Made by a program: the position numbers and the translations under genes. The notes under the pieces are model-generated. The model was not told the origin of the DNA. It was given only the letters and a program-made list of their open reading frames with translations, and ran no database searches. Below, in pieces: positions 8,046 through 18,330 of a stretch of 64,000 nt of DNA. Source of the DNA: an uncultured Lachnospiraceae bacterium (GTDB lineage Bacteria; Bacillota; Clostridia; Lachnospirales; Lachnospiraceae). Each line of letters opens with the position of its first letter. Positions within the stretch are counted from its first letter, which is position 1. The DNA is taken from NCBI GenBank assembly GCA_944381505.1, contig CALWLK010000088.1, forward strand, positions 77,936 through 141,935, given 5' to 3'.

Positions 8046-10877
8046 ATGAGCAAGCAATACATTAAAATAAGAGGCGCTTCAGAGCACAACCTCAAAAATA
8101 TAGATCTTGATATCCCCAGAGACGAGCTTGTGGTGCTCACAGGCCTCTCCGGCTCGGGCAAGTCCTCTCTTGCCTTCGACACCATCTATGCCGAGGGACA
8201 GAGGAGATATATGGAATCCCTGTCATCCTACGCGAGGCAGTTTTTGGGACAGATGGAAAAGCCCAAGGTGGAGAGCATAGAGGGGCTGTCTCCGGCCATA
8301 TCCATAGACCAGAAGTCCACAAACCACAATCCGCGCTCCACTGTGGGAACTGTGACGGAGATATATGACTATCTTAGACTTCTCTACGCCAGGATAGGAG
8401 TTCCCCACTGTCCCAAGTGCGGACGGGAGATAAAAAGGCAGACTGTGGACGAGATGGTGGACGCGGTGATGAAGCTTCCGGAGGGCACGAGGATACAGCT
8501 TCTTGCCCCTGTGGTGAGGGGAAGAAAGGGCGAACACGCAAAGCTCATAGACAGGACGAGACGCTCCGGATATGTGAGGATACGTATAGACGGAAATATG
8601 TACGACCTGTCCGAGGACATAAAGCTCGACAAGAACATAAAGCACAATATAGAGATAGTGGTGGACAGGATAATAGTCAGGGAGGGCATAGAAAAGAGGC
8701 TCACGGATTCCATAGAAACAGTGCTGCAGCTTTCGGCAGGGCTCATGACTGTGGATGTGTCCGGGGGAGAGCCCCTTACCTTCTCCCAAAACTTCGCCTG
8801 CCCCGACTGCGGAATAAGCATAGATGAGATAGAGCCCAGAAGCTTCTCATTCAACAATCCCTTCGGAGCATGCCCCGAGTGCTACGGCCTCGGCTACAAG
8901 CAGGAATTCAACGTGGAGCTGATGATACCCGATACGGAGCTGAGCCTGAATCAGGGAGCCATATCGGTGATGGGATGGCAGTCCAGCGGACAGAAGGGCT
9001 CCTACACCCACGCCATGCTGGAGGCCCTTTCAAAGGCTTACGGCTTCAGTCTCGACACGCCCTTTAAGGAGCTTTCGGAGGAGGCAAAGAGAGTCATACT
9101 CTACGGCACCGACGGAAGAAAGGTGAGGGTATACTACGACAGCAAGTTCGGAAGGGGCAGCGTCCACGACGTGGCCTTCGAGGGACTTATAGAAAATACG
9201 AACCGCAGATACAAGGAGAGCTACTCCGCGGATATGAAGGCCTCCTACGAGGAGTACATGAGCAAGATAACCTGTCCTCTATGTAAGGGACAGAGGCTTA
9301 AGGCCTCCTCCCTTGCGGTGACGGTGGGAGAGAAGAACATATTTGAGATGACGGACACCTCCATCGGAGCTTTCAGAGATAACCTCGACTCTCTCAAGCT
9401 CGGCTCCATGCAGCACAAGATAGGAGATCAGATAATAAAAGAGATAAGGGCGAGAGTGAGCTTTCTGATAGACGTGGGCCTTGATTACCTCACTTTGTCG
9501 AGGGCTACAGCCACTCTCTCCGGAGGAGAGGCCCAGAGGATAAGGCTTGCGACACAGATCGGTTCAGGACTGGTGGGAGTGGCCTACATCCTTGACGAGC
9601 CCTCCATAGGCCTTCATCAAAGAGACAATGACAGGCTCCTTGCCACTCTGAAGCATCTGAGAGATCTGGGAAATTCGGTCATAGTGGTGGAACACGACGA
9701 GGATACCATGAGAGCCGCCGACTGGGTGGTGGACATAGGCCCCGGAGCCGGGGAGCACGGAGGGAGAGTCGTGGCTCAGGGAACGGCCGAGGACATTATG
9801 AAATGCCCCGATTCCCTCACAGGCCAATACCTCTCCGGGAGGATGAGGATAGAGGTCCCCTCTGTGAGAAGGAAACCCAAGGGATATATGACTGTTTGGG
9901 GAGCTTCGGAGAATAACCTGAAGGATATAGACGTGGACATCCCTCTCGGAGTCTTCAACTGCGTTACCGGAGTATCAGGCTCCGGGAAGTCCTCCCTTGT
10001 AAATGAGATAATCTATAAGACTCTTGCCAAGCGCTTAAACAGGGCGAAGATCATACCCGGCAAATGCAGGGACATAACGGGCACGGAAAACCTTGACAAG
10101 GTCATATGTATAGACCAGTCCCCCATAGGAAGGACACCCCGCTCAAACCCCGCCACCTACACAGGCGTCTTCGACCTCATAAGGGATCTCTTTGCGGCCA
10201 CCCCCGATGCAAAGGAGCGCGGCTACAGCAAGGGAAGGTTCTCCTTCAACGTGAAGGGCGGACGCTGTGAAGCCTGCTCGGGAGACGGCATCATAAAGAT
10301 AGAGATGCATTTTTTGCCGGACGTTTACGTGCCCTGCGAGGTCTGCGGAGGAAAGCGGTATAACAGGGAGACTCTGGAGGTAAAATATAAGGGCAAGTCC
10401 ATATACGACGTGCTTGACATGACTGTTGAGGAAGCCCTCGAGTTCTTCAAGAATGTGCCGAGTATAGAGAGAAAGATAAGGACTCTCTATGACGTGGGCC
10501 TGTCATACATAAAGCTGGGACAGCCCTCTACGGAGCTCTCCGGAGGAGAGGCCCAGAGGATAAAGCTTGCCACGGAGCTCTCAAAGAGGAGCACGGGAAA
10601 GACTATCTACATCTTGGATGAGCCCACCACGGGACTGCATTTTGCCGATGTCCACAAGCTCATAGATATACTTCACAGATTGTCGGAGGGCGGCAACACC
10701 ATAGTGGTAATAGAGCACAACCTGGACGTCATAAAGACGGCCGACTACATTATAGATATAGGCCCCGAGGGGGGAGCGGGAGGCGGCACCGTCATTGCAA
10801 GGGGAACTCCCGAGGAGGTCTCCGAAAATCCCCGCTCATATACGGGAAAGTATCTGAAGCCTTATTTGGAAAGATAA
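8046..10877 (+). CDS. uvrA: Excinuclease ABC subunit A
   Basis: A 943-residue UvrA, the usual length. It recognises DNA lesions with UvrB in nucleotide excision repair. Two ABC modules are visible: first Walker A GLSGSGKS (33-40), second GVSGSGKSS near residue 641, each with an LSGGEAQR signature. Zinc-finger cysteine pairs are seen in CPKCG near residue 121 and in a further set around CEACSGDG in the second module. The ATG follows GGAGAGGAAAA. It is not next to uvrB in this window. Confidence 0.98.
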   Translation: MSKQYIKIRGASEHNLKNIDLDIPRDELVVLTGLSGSGKSSLAFDTIYAEGQRRYMESLSSYARQFLGQMEKPKVESIEGLSPAISIDQKSTNHNPRSTVGTVTEIYDYLRLLYARIGVPHCPKCGREIKRQTVDEMVDAVMKLPEGTRIQLLAPVVRGRKGEHAKLIDRTRRSGYVRIRIDGNMYDLSEDIKLDKNIKHNIEIVVDRIIVREGIEKRLTDSIETVLQLSAGLMTVDVSGGEPLTFSQNFACPDCGISIDEIEPRSFSFNNPFGACPECYGLGYKQEFNVELMIPDTELSLNQGAISVMGWQSSGQKGSYTHAMLEALSKAYGFSLDTPFKELSEEAKRVILYGTDGRKVRVYYDSKFGRGSVHDVAFEGLIENTNRRYKESYSADMKASYEEYMSKITCPLCKGQRLKASSLAVTVGEKNIFEMTDTSIGAFRDNLDSLKLGSMQHKIGDQIIKEIRARVSFLIDVGLDYLTLSRATATLSGGEAQRIRLATQIGSGLVGVAYILDEPSIGLHQRDNDRLLATLKHLRDLGNSVIVVEHDEDTMRAADWVVDIGPGAGEHGGRVVAQGTAEDIMKCPDSLTGQYLSGRMRIEVPSVRRKPKGYMTVWGASENNLKDIDVDIPLGVFNCVTGVSGSGKSSLVNEIIYKTLAKRLNRAKIIPGKCRDITGTENLDKVICIDQSPIGRTPRSNPATYTGVFDLIRDLFAATPDAKERGYSKGRFSFNVKGGRCEACSGDGIIKIEMHFLPDVYVPCEVCGGKRYNRETLEVKYKGKSIYDVLDMTVEEALEFFKNVPSIERKIRTLYDVGLSYIKLGQPSTELSGGEAQRIKLATELSKRSTGKTIYILDEPTTGLHFADVHKLIDILHRLSEGGNTIVVIEHNLDVIKTADYIIDIGPEGGAGGGTVIARGTPEEVSENPRSYTGKYLKPYLER

Positions 10878-10919
10878 TGCTTAAATAATGAGCTTTTACG
10901 ATGAAAGGAGAGATAAAAA

Positions 10920-11957
10920 ATGGGTCTTCCCAGAGACTGCAGCCTTAAGCTTCACTCAAAATGGCCTTCGGGAAAGAAAAATCTCATAACTGATGTTCCG
11001 GGAGTGAGAGTGGGGCATGTTACGATAAAAAACGGGGAGGTAAATACCGGGGTCACAGCCGTATTGCCCCATGAGGGGAATATCTTCAAGGAGAAGGTAA
11101 TGGCCGGAAGCGCCGTGATAAACGGCTTCGGAAAGAGTATAGGTCTGGTACAGATAGAGGAGCTTGGGACAATAGAGACTCCCATAATAATGACAAACAC
11201 CTTAAGCGTCGGGACGGCGGCTACCGCCCTCGTAAAATACATGCTCAGGGAAAATCCGGATATAGGGGTTGATACCGGAACGGTGAACTGCGTCGTCACC
11301 GAGTGCAACGACGGAAGGCTCAACGATATAAGAGGCCTCCACGTAAGGGAGGAGGACGTGACCAAAGCCATAGGATCGGCCTCAGAGGATTTTCCGGAGG
11401 GAGCCGTCGGAGGCGGCACAGGCATGGCCTGCTTCGGCTTTAAGGGAGGCATAGGCTCCGCCTCGAGAGTGATATCTGCAGACGGAAGAGATTACACCAT
11501 TGGCTCTATTGTCATGTCAAACTTCGGCAGCTTCGGCAATCTTGTGGTAGGCGGAGACCGAATAGGCGCGAGGATAAAGGAGCAGGTGGAGGCGCACAAG
11601 GGAGAGGAAAAGGATAAGGGCTCCATAATAATTATAATAGGAACAGACCTGCCCTTGTCGGAAAGACAGCTCAACAGGCTGTCAAAGAGAGCGGCCCTCG
11701 CCCTCGGAAGAGTGGGCTCCTACAGCGGAAACGGAAGCGGAGACATTGCAATATCCTTTACCACGGCAAACCGGATCATGCATTACAGTGAAAACAGCGT
11801 GATCGACATGAAAATGTTTAAGGACGACGACCTTGACAAGGTCTTTGAGGCCTGCGTTGAGGCTGTGGAGGAGGCTATAGTGAGCTCCCTTTATCATGCC
11901 GAAACTACGACAGGCTTTAGGGGGAACAGCTATAAGAGCCTGCGGGAATACCTGTAA
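10920..11957 (+). CDS. P1-family (DmpA/S58) aminopeptidase
   Basis: A 345-residue member of the DmpA-type N-terminal-nucleophile peptidases (MEROPS S58). It begins with the typical ITDVPGVRVGH element and has the glycine-rich GAVGGGTGM stretch. The autocleavage and nucleophile region is probably IVMSNFGSF, about residues 198-206. Family members cleave themselves into two chains and act as aminopeptidases or amidases; several prefer D-amino acid or beta-peptide substrates. The ATG follows AAAGGAGA. It lies 42 nt after uvrA with no obvious terminator between. Confidence 0.87.
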   Translation: MGLPRDCSLKLHSKWPSGKKNLITDVPGVRVGHVTIKNGEVNTGVTAVLPHEGNIFKEKVMAGSAVINGFGKSIGLVQIEELGTIETPIIMTNTLSVGTAATALVKYMLRENPDIGVDTGTVNCVVTECNDGRLNDIRGLHVREEDVTKAIGSASEDFPEGAVGGGTGMACFGFKGGIGSASRVISADGRDYTIGSIVMSNFGSFGNLVVGGDRIGARIKEQVEAHKGEEKDKGSIIIIIGTDLPLSERQLNRLSKRAALALGRVGSYSGNGSGDIAISFTTANRIMHYSENSVIDMKMFKDDDLDKVFEACVEAVEEAIVSSLYHAETTTGFRGNSYKSLREYL

Positions 11958-12064
11958 CAACAAAAATACGGAAAATCAGGGCCTCGGACATATTGACGCA
12001 GGCGGGGGTTTTAAGGGATAATATCAGTGAGAAAAGAAGCTCTGCAGTCCGTCCGGCAAATCGG

Positions 12065-12093
12065 TTGACTCCGCTTTGGCAGCGTGCTATAAT
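12065..12093 (+). promoter_or_regulatory. Strong SigA promoter of the pyr operon
   Basis: TTGACT (12065-12070), 17-nt spacer, TATAAT (12088-12093), with TGC just before the -10. Transcription should begin near 12100, only about 20 nt before pyrC, so no room remains for a PyrR-type attenuator leader. Confidence 0.85.
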
Positions 12094-12119
12094 ATCGCAG
12101 GTTTTTGAAAGGAGACGTT

Positions 12120-13409
12120 ATGAGAACACTTTTAAAGGGTGCCGAAGTTTATACCGAAGGCGGACTTATCAGGCGTGATATCGCTCTTTCAGACGGCAGG
12201 ATAAGCTTCGATATAGAGGGTTCCTTTGACGTTGTTGAAAATATAGAGGGCTTTGTCGTTATTCCCGGTTTCGTAGATGTACATGTGCATCTGCGGGAGC
12301 CGGGTTTTTCTTATAAAGAGACCATAGCCACAGGCACTATGGCCGCCGCAAGAGGAGGCTACAGGGCGGTCTGCGCTATGCCGAATATCAAGCCCGTTCC
12401 CTCGGATATCGAAAATCTGGAGGAGGAGCTTCATATAATAGAGAGGGATGCGGTGATACCTGTCTATCCCTACGGAGCCATCACCATGGATCAGACGGGG
12501 AGAGGGGAGCTCTCCCGCATGGAGGAGATGGCGGACAAGGTCATAGCTTTCAGCGACGACGGCAAGGGAGTTCAGAGCGGCGAGCTTATGGAGGAGGCCA
12601 TGAGAAGGGCCGCCTCTCTGGGAAAGATGATAGTGGCCCACTGTGAGGATGAGACAGAGCTCAGGCCGGGAGGATGTATACATGACGGAGCGTTTGCGAG
12701 GGAGCACGGCTATGTGGGGATCAATTCCGCCTCGGAGTGGAAGCAGGTAAAGAGAGACATAGAGCTTTCCGAGAAAACGGGAGTGCGTTATCACGTATGC
12801 CATGTCTCCACAAAAGAGTCGGTAGAGCTCATAAGACATGCAAAGAGGAGAGGCGTCAGGGTGACCTGCGAGACAGGCCCCCACTATCTTCTCTACACCG
12901 ACAGGGATCTTAAGGAGGACGGCTCCTGGAAGATGAACCCGCCCATAAGGGAGAAGGAGGACAGAGCTGCGCTCCTTGAGGGAATAAAGGACGGAACTGT
13001 GGACTGCATCATCACCGACCATGCCCCCCACTCAAAGGAGGAGAAGTCAAAGGGACTTTCGGGCTCGGCCTTCGGAATAGTAGGTCTGGAGACCGCCTTC
13101 CCCGTGGTATACTCAAGGCTGGTAAAAACGGGAGTCATAAGCTTCGACAGGATGATAGAGCTCATGTGCGTGAATCCCGGAGATATATTCGGGATACCCG
13201 GGGGAAGGATAGCCGAGGGGGAGCCTGCGGACGTGGCTGTGCTTGACCTTGAGAGGGAGTATGATATTGACTCCTCCGACTTTTTTTCCAAGGGGAAGAG
13301 CACTCTCTTTGACGGGCAGAGGGTCACGGGAGAGGTGGCGATGAATTTCGTCGGAGGAAAGAAGGTATATGACAGAGCCCGTGATCTTAAAAAGAGGACC
13401 GGGCTTTAA
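12120..13409 (+). CDS. pyrC: Dihydroorotase
   Basis: A 429-residue class I dihydroorotase, the zinc amidohydrolase that cyclises N-carbamoyl-aspartate to dihydroorotate. The metal-binding HVH motif is at H55 and H57 (VHVHLREPG), and the downstream DHAPH motif starts at D300. The ATG at 12120 follows GAAAGGAGACGTT; an earlier in-frame start lacks a site. It is the first gene of the pyr operon and is followed by pyrK after 21 nt. Confidence 0.96.
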   Translation: MRTLLKGAEVYTEGGLIRRDIALSDGRISFDIEGSFDVVENIEGFVVIPGFVDVHVHLREPGFSYKETIATGTMAAARGGYRAVCAMPNIKPVPSDIENLEEELHIIERDAVIPVYPYGAITMDQTGRGELSRMEEMADKVIAFSDDGKGVQSGELMEEAMRRAASLGKMIVAHCEDETELRPGGCIHDGAFAREHGYVGINSASEWKQVKRDIELSEKTGVRYHVCHVSTKESVELIRHAKRRGVRVTCETGPHYLLYTDRDLKEDGSWKMNPPIREKEDRAALLEGIKDGTVDCIITDHAPHSKEEKSKGLSGSAFGIVGLETAFPVVYSRLVKTGVISFDRMIELMCVNPGDIFGIPGGRIAEGEPADVAVLDLEREYDIDSSDFFSKGKSTLFDGQRVTGEVAMNFVGGKKVYDRARDLKKRTGL

Positions 13410-13430
13410 GGTAAAAGGAAGGACAGTAAG

Positions 13431-14195
13431 ATGCGGGATCTGGTATTTGAGATAAAAGAGAATAAAAGGATAGCAAAGGACGTGTACGAGATGCTCCTTT
13501 CGGGGGATTCCTCGGATATAACCCGTCCCGGGCAGTTCATAAATATAAAGCTTGAGGGCTTCTATCTGAGAAGGCCCATATCGGTCTGCGATTGGTCCGA
13601 CGGCAAGATAAGAATAATATATAAGGTGGTCGGAGAGGGGACAGAGTATATGAGCCGCCTTAAAGAGGGCGAGGCGCTTACTGTGCTCACGGCTCTCGGA
13701 AACGGATACTCCCTTGAAGAGCTTCACAGCCGCCTTTCAGGAGCTCATGAGACAAGGATCATACTTGCGGGAGGAGGAGTGGGAGTGCCGCCCCTCTACG
13801 GACTGGCAAAGAGGCTTTCTGAGGCCGGAATGAAGCCTGACGTGGCGCTGGGCTTTAACGGGGCCGAGGACGTGTTTTATAAGTCGGAGTTTGAAGATTT
13901 GGGGCTCAAGGTAAGTATAACAACTATGGACGGAAGTATGGGCATAAAGGGTGTCGTCACGGATGCTATGAGAAATGCCGACGGCAGCGCAAGGTACGAT
14001 TACGTGTTTACCTGTGGTCCCGAGCCTATGCTTAAGGCCGTATATGAAGCGGTCCCCGAGGGACAGTTCAGCTTTGAGGCGAGGATGGCCTGCGGCTTCG
14101 GAGCCTGCATGGGCTGCAGCTGCAAGACAAAGTACGGAAACAAGCGCATATGTAAGGACGGCCCCGTCCTTATGAGAGAGGAGATCGTATGGTAA
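13431..14195 (+). CDS. pyrK: Dihydroorotate dehydrogenase B, electron transfer subunit
   Basis: A 254-residue PyrK with an N-terminal FAD-binding barrel (RRPISVCDW), an NAD-binding domain beginning AGGGVGVPP, and a C-terminal 2Fe-2S cluster site (C221, C226, C229, C241). It passes electrons from dihydroorotate oxidised by PyrD to NAD+. Its stop overlaps the pyrD start by 7 nt, as expected for subunits of one complex. This marks the NAD-linked class 1B enzyme of Gram-positive anaerobes and facultatives. Confidence 0.96.
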   Translation: MRDLVFEIKENKRIAKDVYEMLLSGDSSDITRPGQFINIKLEGFYLRRPISVCDWSDGKIRIIYKVVGEGTEYMSRLKEGEALTVLTALGNGYSLEELHSRLSGAHETRIILAGGGVGVPPLYGLAKRLSEAGMKPDVALGFNGAEDVFYKSEFEDLGLKVSITTMDGSMGIKGVVTDAMRNADGSARYDYVFTCGPEPMLKAVYEAVPEGQFSFEARMACGFGACMGCSCKTKYGNKRICKDGPVLMREEIVW

Positions 14196-15106
14196 AGCCT
14201 GATATAAGCACTGAATTGAGCGGGATAAGGCTCCAAAACCCTGTAATACCCGCAAGCGGAACCTTTGGCTTCGGAAAGGAGTTCGCCGAACTTTACGACA
14301 TAAATATCCTTGGCTCCATAAGCGTGAAGGGCACTACGAGGGAGCCCCGTTTCGGTAATCCTCAGCCGAGGATCGCCGAGTGCCCCATGGGCCTCATTAA
14401 TTCCGTGGGATTGCAGAATCCCGGGATAGACGAGGTGGTAAATAAGGAGCTTCCGGAGCTTTCGGAGATATATCATAAACCCGTTATAGCAAACATAAGC
14501 GGATTTTCTGTAGACGAATACGTGGAGTGCGCCGAAGCCGTGGACCGGGTGGAGAATGTGGGGATAATAGAGGTAAATGTGTCCTGCCCCAATGTACATG
14601 AAGGAGGAATGGCCTTCGGAACCTCAGCACAAAACATTGCCAAGGTGACAAGGGCCGTGAAGGCCGTGGCCAAAAAGCCTGTGTATGTAAAGCTCAGCCC
14701 TAACGTGACCGATATCGCAGAGATGGCAAAGGCGGCGGAAAGCGAGGGTGCCGACGGGCTCAGCCTTATAAACACTCTCATGGGAATGAGGATAGACGTG
14801 ATGAGAAGGAGACCGGTGATAGCCAACAAGATGGGAGGCTTCTCAGGCCCCGCCATACTTCCGGTGGCTGTGCGCATGGTATATCAGGTCTCAAAGGCTG
14901 TCAAGATACCTGTAATAGGCATGGGCGGGGTGAGCTCGGCAAGGGACGTCATAGAGATGATGATGGCTGGAGCCTCTGCAGTACAGGTGGGAGCGGCAAA
15001 CCTCACAGACCCTTGGGCCTGCAAAAAGATAATAGAAGCGCTTCCCGGGGAGTGCGAGAAGCTTCACATAGAGAGGCTTTCGGATATCATAGGATGTGTG
15101 GAATAA
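14189..15106 (+). CDS. pyrD: Dihydroorotate dehydrogenase B, catalytic subunit
   Basis: A 305-residue FMN-dependent class 1B catalytic subunit, oxidising dihydroorotate to orotate in the cytoplasm. The N-terminal LQNPVIPASGTFGFG, the catalytic-cysteine loop VNVSCPNVHEGG and the FMN-phosphate region GMGGVSS are clear. The start lies within the end of pyrK behind GAGAGGAG, implying translational coupling. Confidence 0.97.
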   Translation: MVKPDISTELSGIRLQNPVIPASGTFGFGKEFAELYDINILGSISVKGTTREPRFGNPQPRIAECPMGLINSVGLQNPGIDEVVNKELPELSEIYHKPVIANISGFSVDEYVECAEAVDRVENVGIIEVNVSCPNVHEGGMAFGTSAQNIAKVTRAVKAVAKKPVYVKLSPNVTDIAEMAKAAESEGADGLSLINTLMGMRIDVMRRRPVIANKMGGFSGPAILPVAVRMVYQVSKAVKIPVIGMGGVSSARDVIEMMMAGASAVQVGAANLTDPWACKKIIEALPGECEKLHIERLSDIIGCVE

Positions 15107-15155
15107 GCCGGAGGCTCGTATAAAAAAGAGAACCTGAAAAAGGAGAGGAGAAAGT

Positions 15156-15857
15156 ATGGGAAAGGATGTAATCATTGCCCTTGATTTCAAGAATGCCGAG
15201 GAGACTTTCAGCTTCCTTGACAAGTTTACAGGAAAAAAGCCATATGTTAAGATAGGCATGGAGCTTTTCTACGCCGAGGGACCTCAGATAGTGAGGGAGA
15301 TAAAGGCGAGAGGCCACAAGATATTCCTCGACTTAAAGCTTCACGATATCCCCAACACCGTAAAGGGAGGGATGAGGAGCTTGAGAGACTTGGGAGTGGA
15401 TATGACGAACCTTCACGCGGCAGGCACCATAGACATGATGAAGGCCGCCCTTGAGGGACTCACACGGGAGGACGGCACCAGGCCCCTTCTCATAGCTGTG
15501 ACTCAGCTCACCTCCACATCTCAGGAGAGAATGGAGAAGGAGATACTCATAGAAAAGCCTATAGACGAGGTAGTCATAAAATATGCCCTAAACGCAAAGG
15601 TCGCAGGCCTTGACGGGGTAGTGTGCTCGCCTCTTGAGGCGGGAAAGATACATGCCTCTTGCGGGGAGAGCTTTCTTACAGTGACCCCGGGAGTGAGATT
15701 TGCGGACGGGGACGTGGGAGATCAGGTGAGAGTCACCACTCCCGGGAAAGCCCGCGAGATAGGCTCCGACTATATAGTTGTGGGAAGGCCCATCACAAAG
15801 GCGGAGGATCCTGTAGCCGCCTACGAGAGGTGCATGAGGGAGTTTCTGGGAGAATAA
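15156..15857 (+). CDS. pyrF: Orotidine 5'-phosphate decarboxylase
   Basis: A 233-residue OMP decarboxylase catalysing the final step to UMP. The active-site sequence [11 protein letters not shown] (about residues 60-70) carries the catalytic Asp/Lys network, and the C-terminal [12 protein letters not shown] binds the phosphate. The ATG follows AAAGGAGAGGAGA. About 100 AT-rich nt separate it from pyrE. Confidence 0.97.
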   Translation: MGKDVIIALDFKNAEETFSFLDKFTGKKPYVKIGMELFYAEGPQIVREIKARGHKIFLDLKLHDIPNTVKGGMRSLRDLGVDMTNLHAAGTIDMMKAALEGLTREDGTRPLLIAVTQLTSTSQERMEKEILIEKPIDEVVIKYALNAKVAGLDGVVCSPLEAGKIHASCGESFLTVTPGVRFADGDVGDQVRVTTPGKAREIGSDYIVVGRPITKAEDPVAAYERCMREFLGE

Positions 15858-15958
15858 TAAGCGAAAAAGACGTGACTCGAACCGGATATATAAAGCCTTG
15901 GATATATATAATCAAACAGTATAAAACAGAAAAACTATAAGATCCAAAAGGAGGAGTT

Positions 15959-16624
15959 ATGAAGGAAGATATTGCAAAAGGCCTGCTTTCAATAAAGGCG
16001 GTATTTTTGAGACCTGAGGAGCCCTTTACCTGGGCCAGCGGAATAAAGAGCCCCATCTATTGCGACAACAGATTGGTGCTGACGGCCCCCGAGGTGAGAG
16101 ATCTCGTGGAGAGATCCATAGCGGAGACAGTGAAGAAATATTATCCTGAGTGTGAGGCTCTCATGGGGACCTCCACGGCAGGCATAGCCCACGCCGCGAT
16201 AGCCGCCCATATGCTGGGAATGCCCATGGGCTATGTAAGGAGCTCAGCCAAGGATCACGGCAGAACGAATCAGATAGAGGGAAAGCTTGAGAAGGGCGAG
16301 AAGGTAGTCGTAGTGGAGGACCTTATCTCCACAGGAGGCTCCGTCCTTGAGGTGGTGAATGTCTTGAGGGAGGCCGGAGCGGAGGTGCTCGGCATAGTCA
16401 GCATATTCACTTACGGCATGAAGAAGGGGCTTGACCGCATGAGGGAGGCAAAGGTAAACAATATAAGCCTCTGCGATCTTGATACCCTGGTTGATGTGGC
16501 TGTTGAAGAAAACTACATAAAGAAGGAAGACAAGGTAAAACTTTTGCAGTTCAGGGACGATCCCTCGGACGAATCTTGGATGAAAGGGGAGTCGAAATGC
16601 AGAGAGATAAGATCAGGAATCTGA
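15959..16624 (+). CDS. pyrE: Orotate phosphoribosyltransferase
   Basis: A 221-residue type I phosphoribosyltransferase making OMP from orotate and PRPP. The PRPP-binding motif [13 protein letters not shown] is at about residues 115-127, and KSPIYCDNR matches the N-terminal substrate loop. The start is preceded by AAAGGAGGAG. The 3' end overlaps the pyrB start region by 28 nt. The 101-nt AT-rich gap upstream could hold a weak internal promoter, but I see no convincing -35/-10 pair. Confidence 0.97.
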   Translation: MKEDIAKGLLSIKAVFLRPEEPFTWASGIKSPIYCDNRLVLTAPEVRDLVERSIAETVKKYYPECEALMGTSTAGIAHAAIAAHMLGMPMGYVRSSAKDHGRTNQIEGKLEKGEKVVVVEDLISTGGSVLEVVNVLREAGAEVLGIVSIFTYGMKKGLDRMREAKVNNISLCDLDTLVDVAVEENYIKKEDKVKLLQFRDDPSDESWMKGESKCREIRSGI

Positions 16625-17535
16625 TAAGCATCACTGACTTGTCGGTGGATGAGATAGACGAGCTTATAGCTACGGCAAACGACATAGAGAAAAACCCTGA
16701 AAAGTATCAGGACGCCTGTGCCCACAAGCAGCTGGCTACCCTGTTTTTCGAGCCCTCCACAAGGACGAGATTGAGCTTTGAGTCAGCCATGCTTTCTCTG
16801 GGAGGACAGGTGCTGGGATTTTCCTCCGCAAACTCAAGCTCCGCCTCAAAGGGCGAGAGCGTTGCCGACACCATAGAGGTGGTGGGAAACTATGCGGATA
16901 TCATAGCTATGCGCCACCCCAAGGAGGGAGCTCCCGTCATTGCGGCTCAGAGGGCCTCCGTGCCCATAATAAATGCGGGAGACGGGGGACATTTCCACCC
17001 CACCCAGACTCTGACGGATCTCCTCACCATCAGCCGCAAGAAGGGAAGGCTCTCGGACATGACTATAGGCCTGTGCGGAGACCTGAAGTTCGGGCGCACG
17101 GTGCACTCCCTCATAGAGGCAACACTGAGATACAAAAATATAAGCTACGTGCTCATTTCTCCGGAGGAGCTCAGGCTTCCGGACTATATGCTTGACATGC
17201 TGAGCGAGGCCGGAGCGAGATACGAGGAGATAACGAGCCTTGAGGAGGCCATGCCGAAGCTTGATATACTCTACATGACAAGAGTACAGAGAGAGAGGTT
17301 CTTCAACGAGGAGGACTACGTAAGGCTCAAAGACACCTACGTCCTCACATTGGAGAAGCTTGAGAACGCAAAGAAGGATCTGGTCATCATGCATCCCCTT
17401 CCCCGCGTAAACGAGATATCGGTGAAGGTGGATGAGGACGAGAGGGCATGCTACTTCTATCAGACCCTCTGCGGAAAGCATATCAGGATGGCGCTGATAC
17501 TCTTCCTCTTGGGAATAAAGGCAAAGGAGGCATAG
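16597..17535 (+). CDS. pyrB: Aspartate carbamoyltransferase, catalytic subunit
   Basis: A 312-residue ATCase catalytic chain, joining carbamoyl phosphate and aspartate. The carbamoyl-phosphate loop FEPSTRTR (S54-R58) and the C-terminal HPLPRVNEI are present. The ATG at 16597 has AAAGGGGA six bases upstream and is preferred to an in-frame TTG at 16576. It overlaps pyrE and is immediately followed by the regulatory subunit. Confidence 0.97.
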   Translation: MQRDKIRNLISITDLSVDEIDELIATANDIEKNPEKYQDACAHKQLATLFFEPSTRTRLSFESAMLSLGGQVLGFSSANSSSASKGESVADTIEVVGNYADIIAMRHPKEGAPVIAAQRASVPIINAGDGGHFHPTQTLTDLLTISRKKGRLSDMTIGLCGDLKFGRTVHSLIEATLRYKNISYVLISPEELRLPDYMLDMLSEAGARYEEITSLEEAMPKLDILYMTRVQRERFFNEEDYVRLKDTYVLTLEKLENAKKDLVIMHPLPRVNEISVKVDEDERACYFYQTLCGKHIRMALILFLLGIKAKEA

Positions 17536-17536
17536 T

Positions 17537-17959
17537 ATGAATATAGACGGCGTTAATACAGGCATAGTTCTCGACCACATCAAGGCGGGAAAGAGCATGG
17601 AGATATACGAGTACTTAGGCCTCGACAAGCTCTCAAGCTGCGTAGCCATAATCCAGAATGTAAAGAGCGCAAAGTACGGCAAGAAGGATATAATAAAGAT
17701 AGACGAGATAATAGATCTGGACCTTGATGCCCTCGGCTATTTTGACAGCAATATCACCGTCAACTACATAAAGGACGGTAAGCTGGTAGAGAAGAAGCAC
17801 GCGGAGCTCCCTGAAAGGCTCACAGACGTGATCAAGTGCAAGAATCCCAGATGTATCACCAGCACAGAGCAGGAGATACCTCATGTGTTCGAGCTGGTGG
17901 ACAAGGAAAAGAAGATGTATCGCTGCATCTACTGCGATACACTTGTAAAGCTCAAATAA
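17537..17959 (+). CDS. pyrI: Aspartate carbamoyltransferase, regulatory subunit
   Basis: A 140-residue PyrI. The N-terminal allosteric domain binds CTP/ATP in characterised homologues, and the C-terminal zinc domain contacts PyrB through four cysteines, all present here (C101, C106, C130, C133). With pyrB one base upstream, this implies a holoenzyme under end-product allosteric control rather than a free catalytic trimer. Confidence 0.96.
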   Translation: MNIDGVNTGIVLDHIKAGKSMEIYEYLGLDKLSSCVAIIQNVKSAKYGKKDIIKIDEIIDLDLDALGYFDSNITVNYIKDGKLVEKKHAELPERLTDVIKCKNPRCITSTEQEIPHVFELVDKEKKMYRCIYCDTLVKLK

Positions 17960-17976
17960 GATCTGTTCGGATATCG

Positions 17977-17997
17977 GGCCTGTTTTTTAAACAGGCC
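17977..17997 (+). terminator. Hairpin after pyrI
   Basis: Nine-base stem GGCCTGTTT/AAACAGGCC with a 3-nt loop, 17 nt after the pyrI stop. No T-run follows, so termination is weak or it serves as an mRNA 3' stabiliser. Confidence 0.4.
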
Positions 17998-18024
17998 TGA
18001 TGATGTTTGATCAGGAGGAAGGAC

Positions 18025-18297
18025 ATGAAATTTGTATATCCCGCTGTCATAAGGAAGGAAAACGACAGGTTCCGGGTGAGCTTCCCCGACCTTGCAGAAT
18101 GTGTGGCGGAGGGCGCTACCTTGGAGGAAGCTATAGAAAACGCCAAGGAGGCTGAGAGAAACTGGATCACAGTGGAACTTGAGGAGGAAGGCATGCTCCC
18201 CGAGATAACAGCTCTCTGTGATATAGCTGTAGAAGAGAATGAAACAGTGAGAAATATCTCGGCCACCGTGAAGTTTACGGAGGGGTGGGAGGAATAG
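18025..18297 (+). CDS. HicB-like antitoxin-fold protein (orphan)
   Basis: A 90-residue protein whose N-terminal half matches the HicB partial RNase-H fold: YPAVIRKENDRFRVSFPDL, then a helix of the type GATLEEAIENAKEA. The HicB family usually partners with HicA, a small mRNA interferase. No hicA-like ORF is visible on either side, and there is no obvious C-terminal ribbon-helix-helix or HTH DNA-binding domain. The ATG at 18025 follows CAGGAGGAAGGAC. It lies between the pyr operon and convergent thrB. It may be a solitary HicB-domain protein without toxin pairing. Confidence 0.78.
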   Translation: MKFVYPAVIRKENDRFRVSFPDLAECVAEGATLEEAIENAKEAERNWITVELEEEGMLPEITALCDIAVEENETVRNISATVKFTEGWEE

Positions 18298-18330
18298 GAG
18301 AGCACACTGAGAACTCTTCATACTACAAGT

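Noticed and set aside
12189..13031. Antisense open frame (280 codons) inside pyrC
   Set aside because: It is a shadow of a well-supported gene with no start signal and no recognisable domain.
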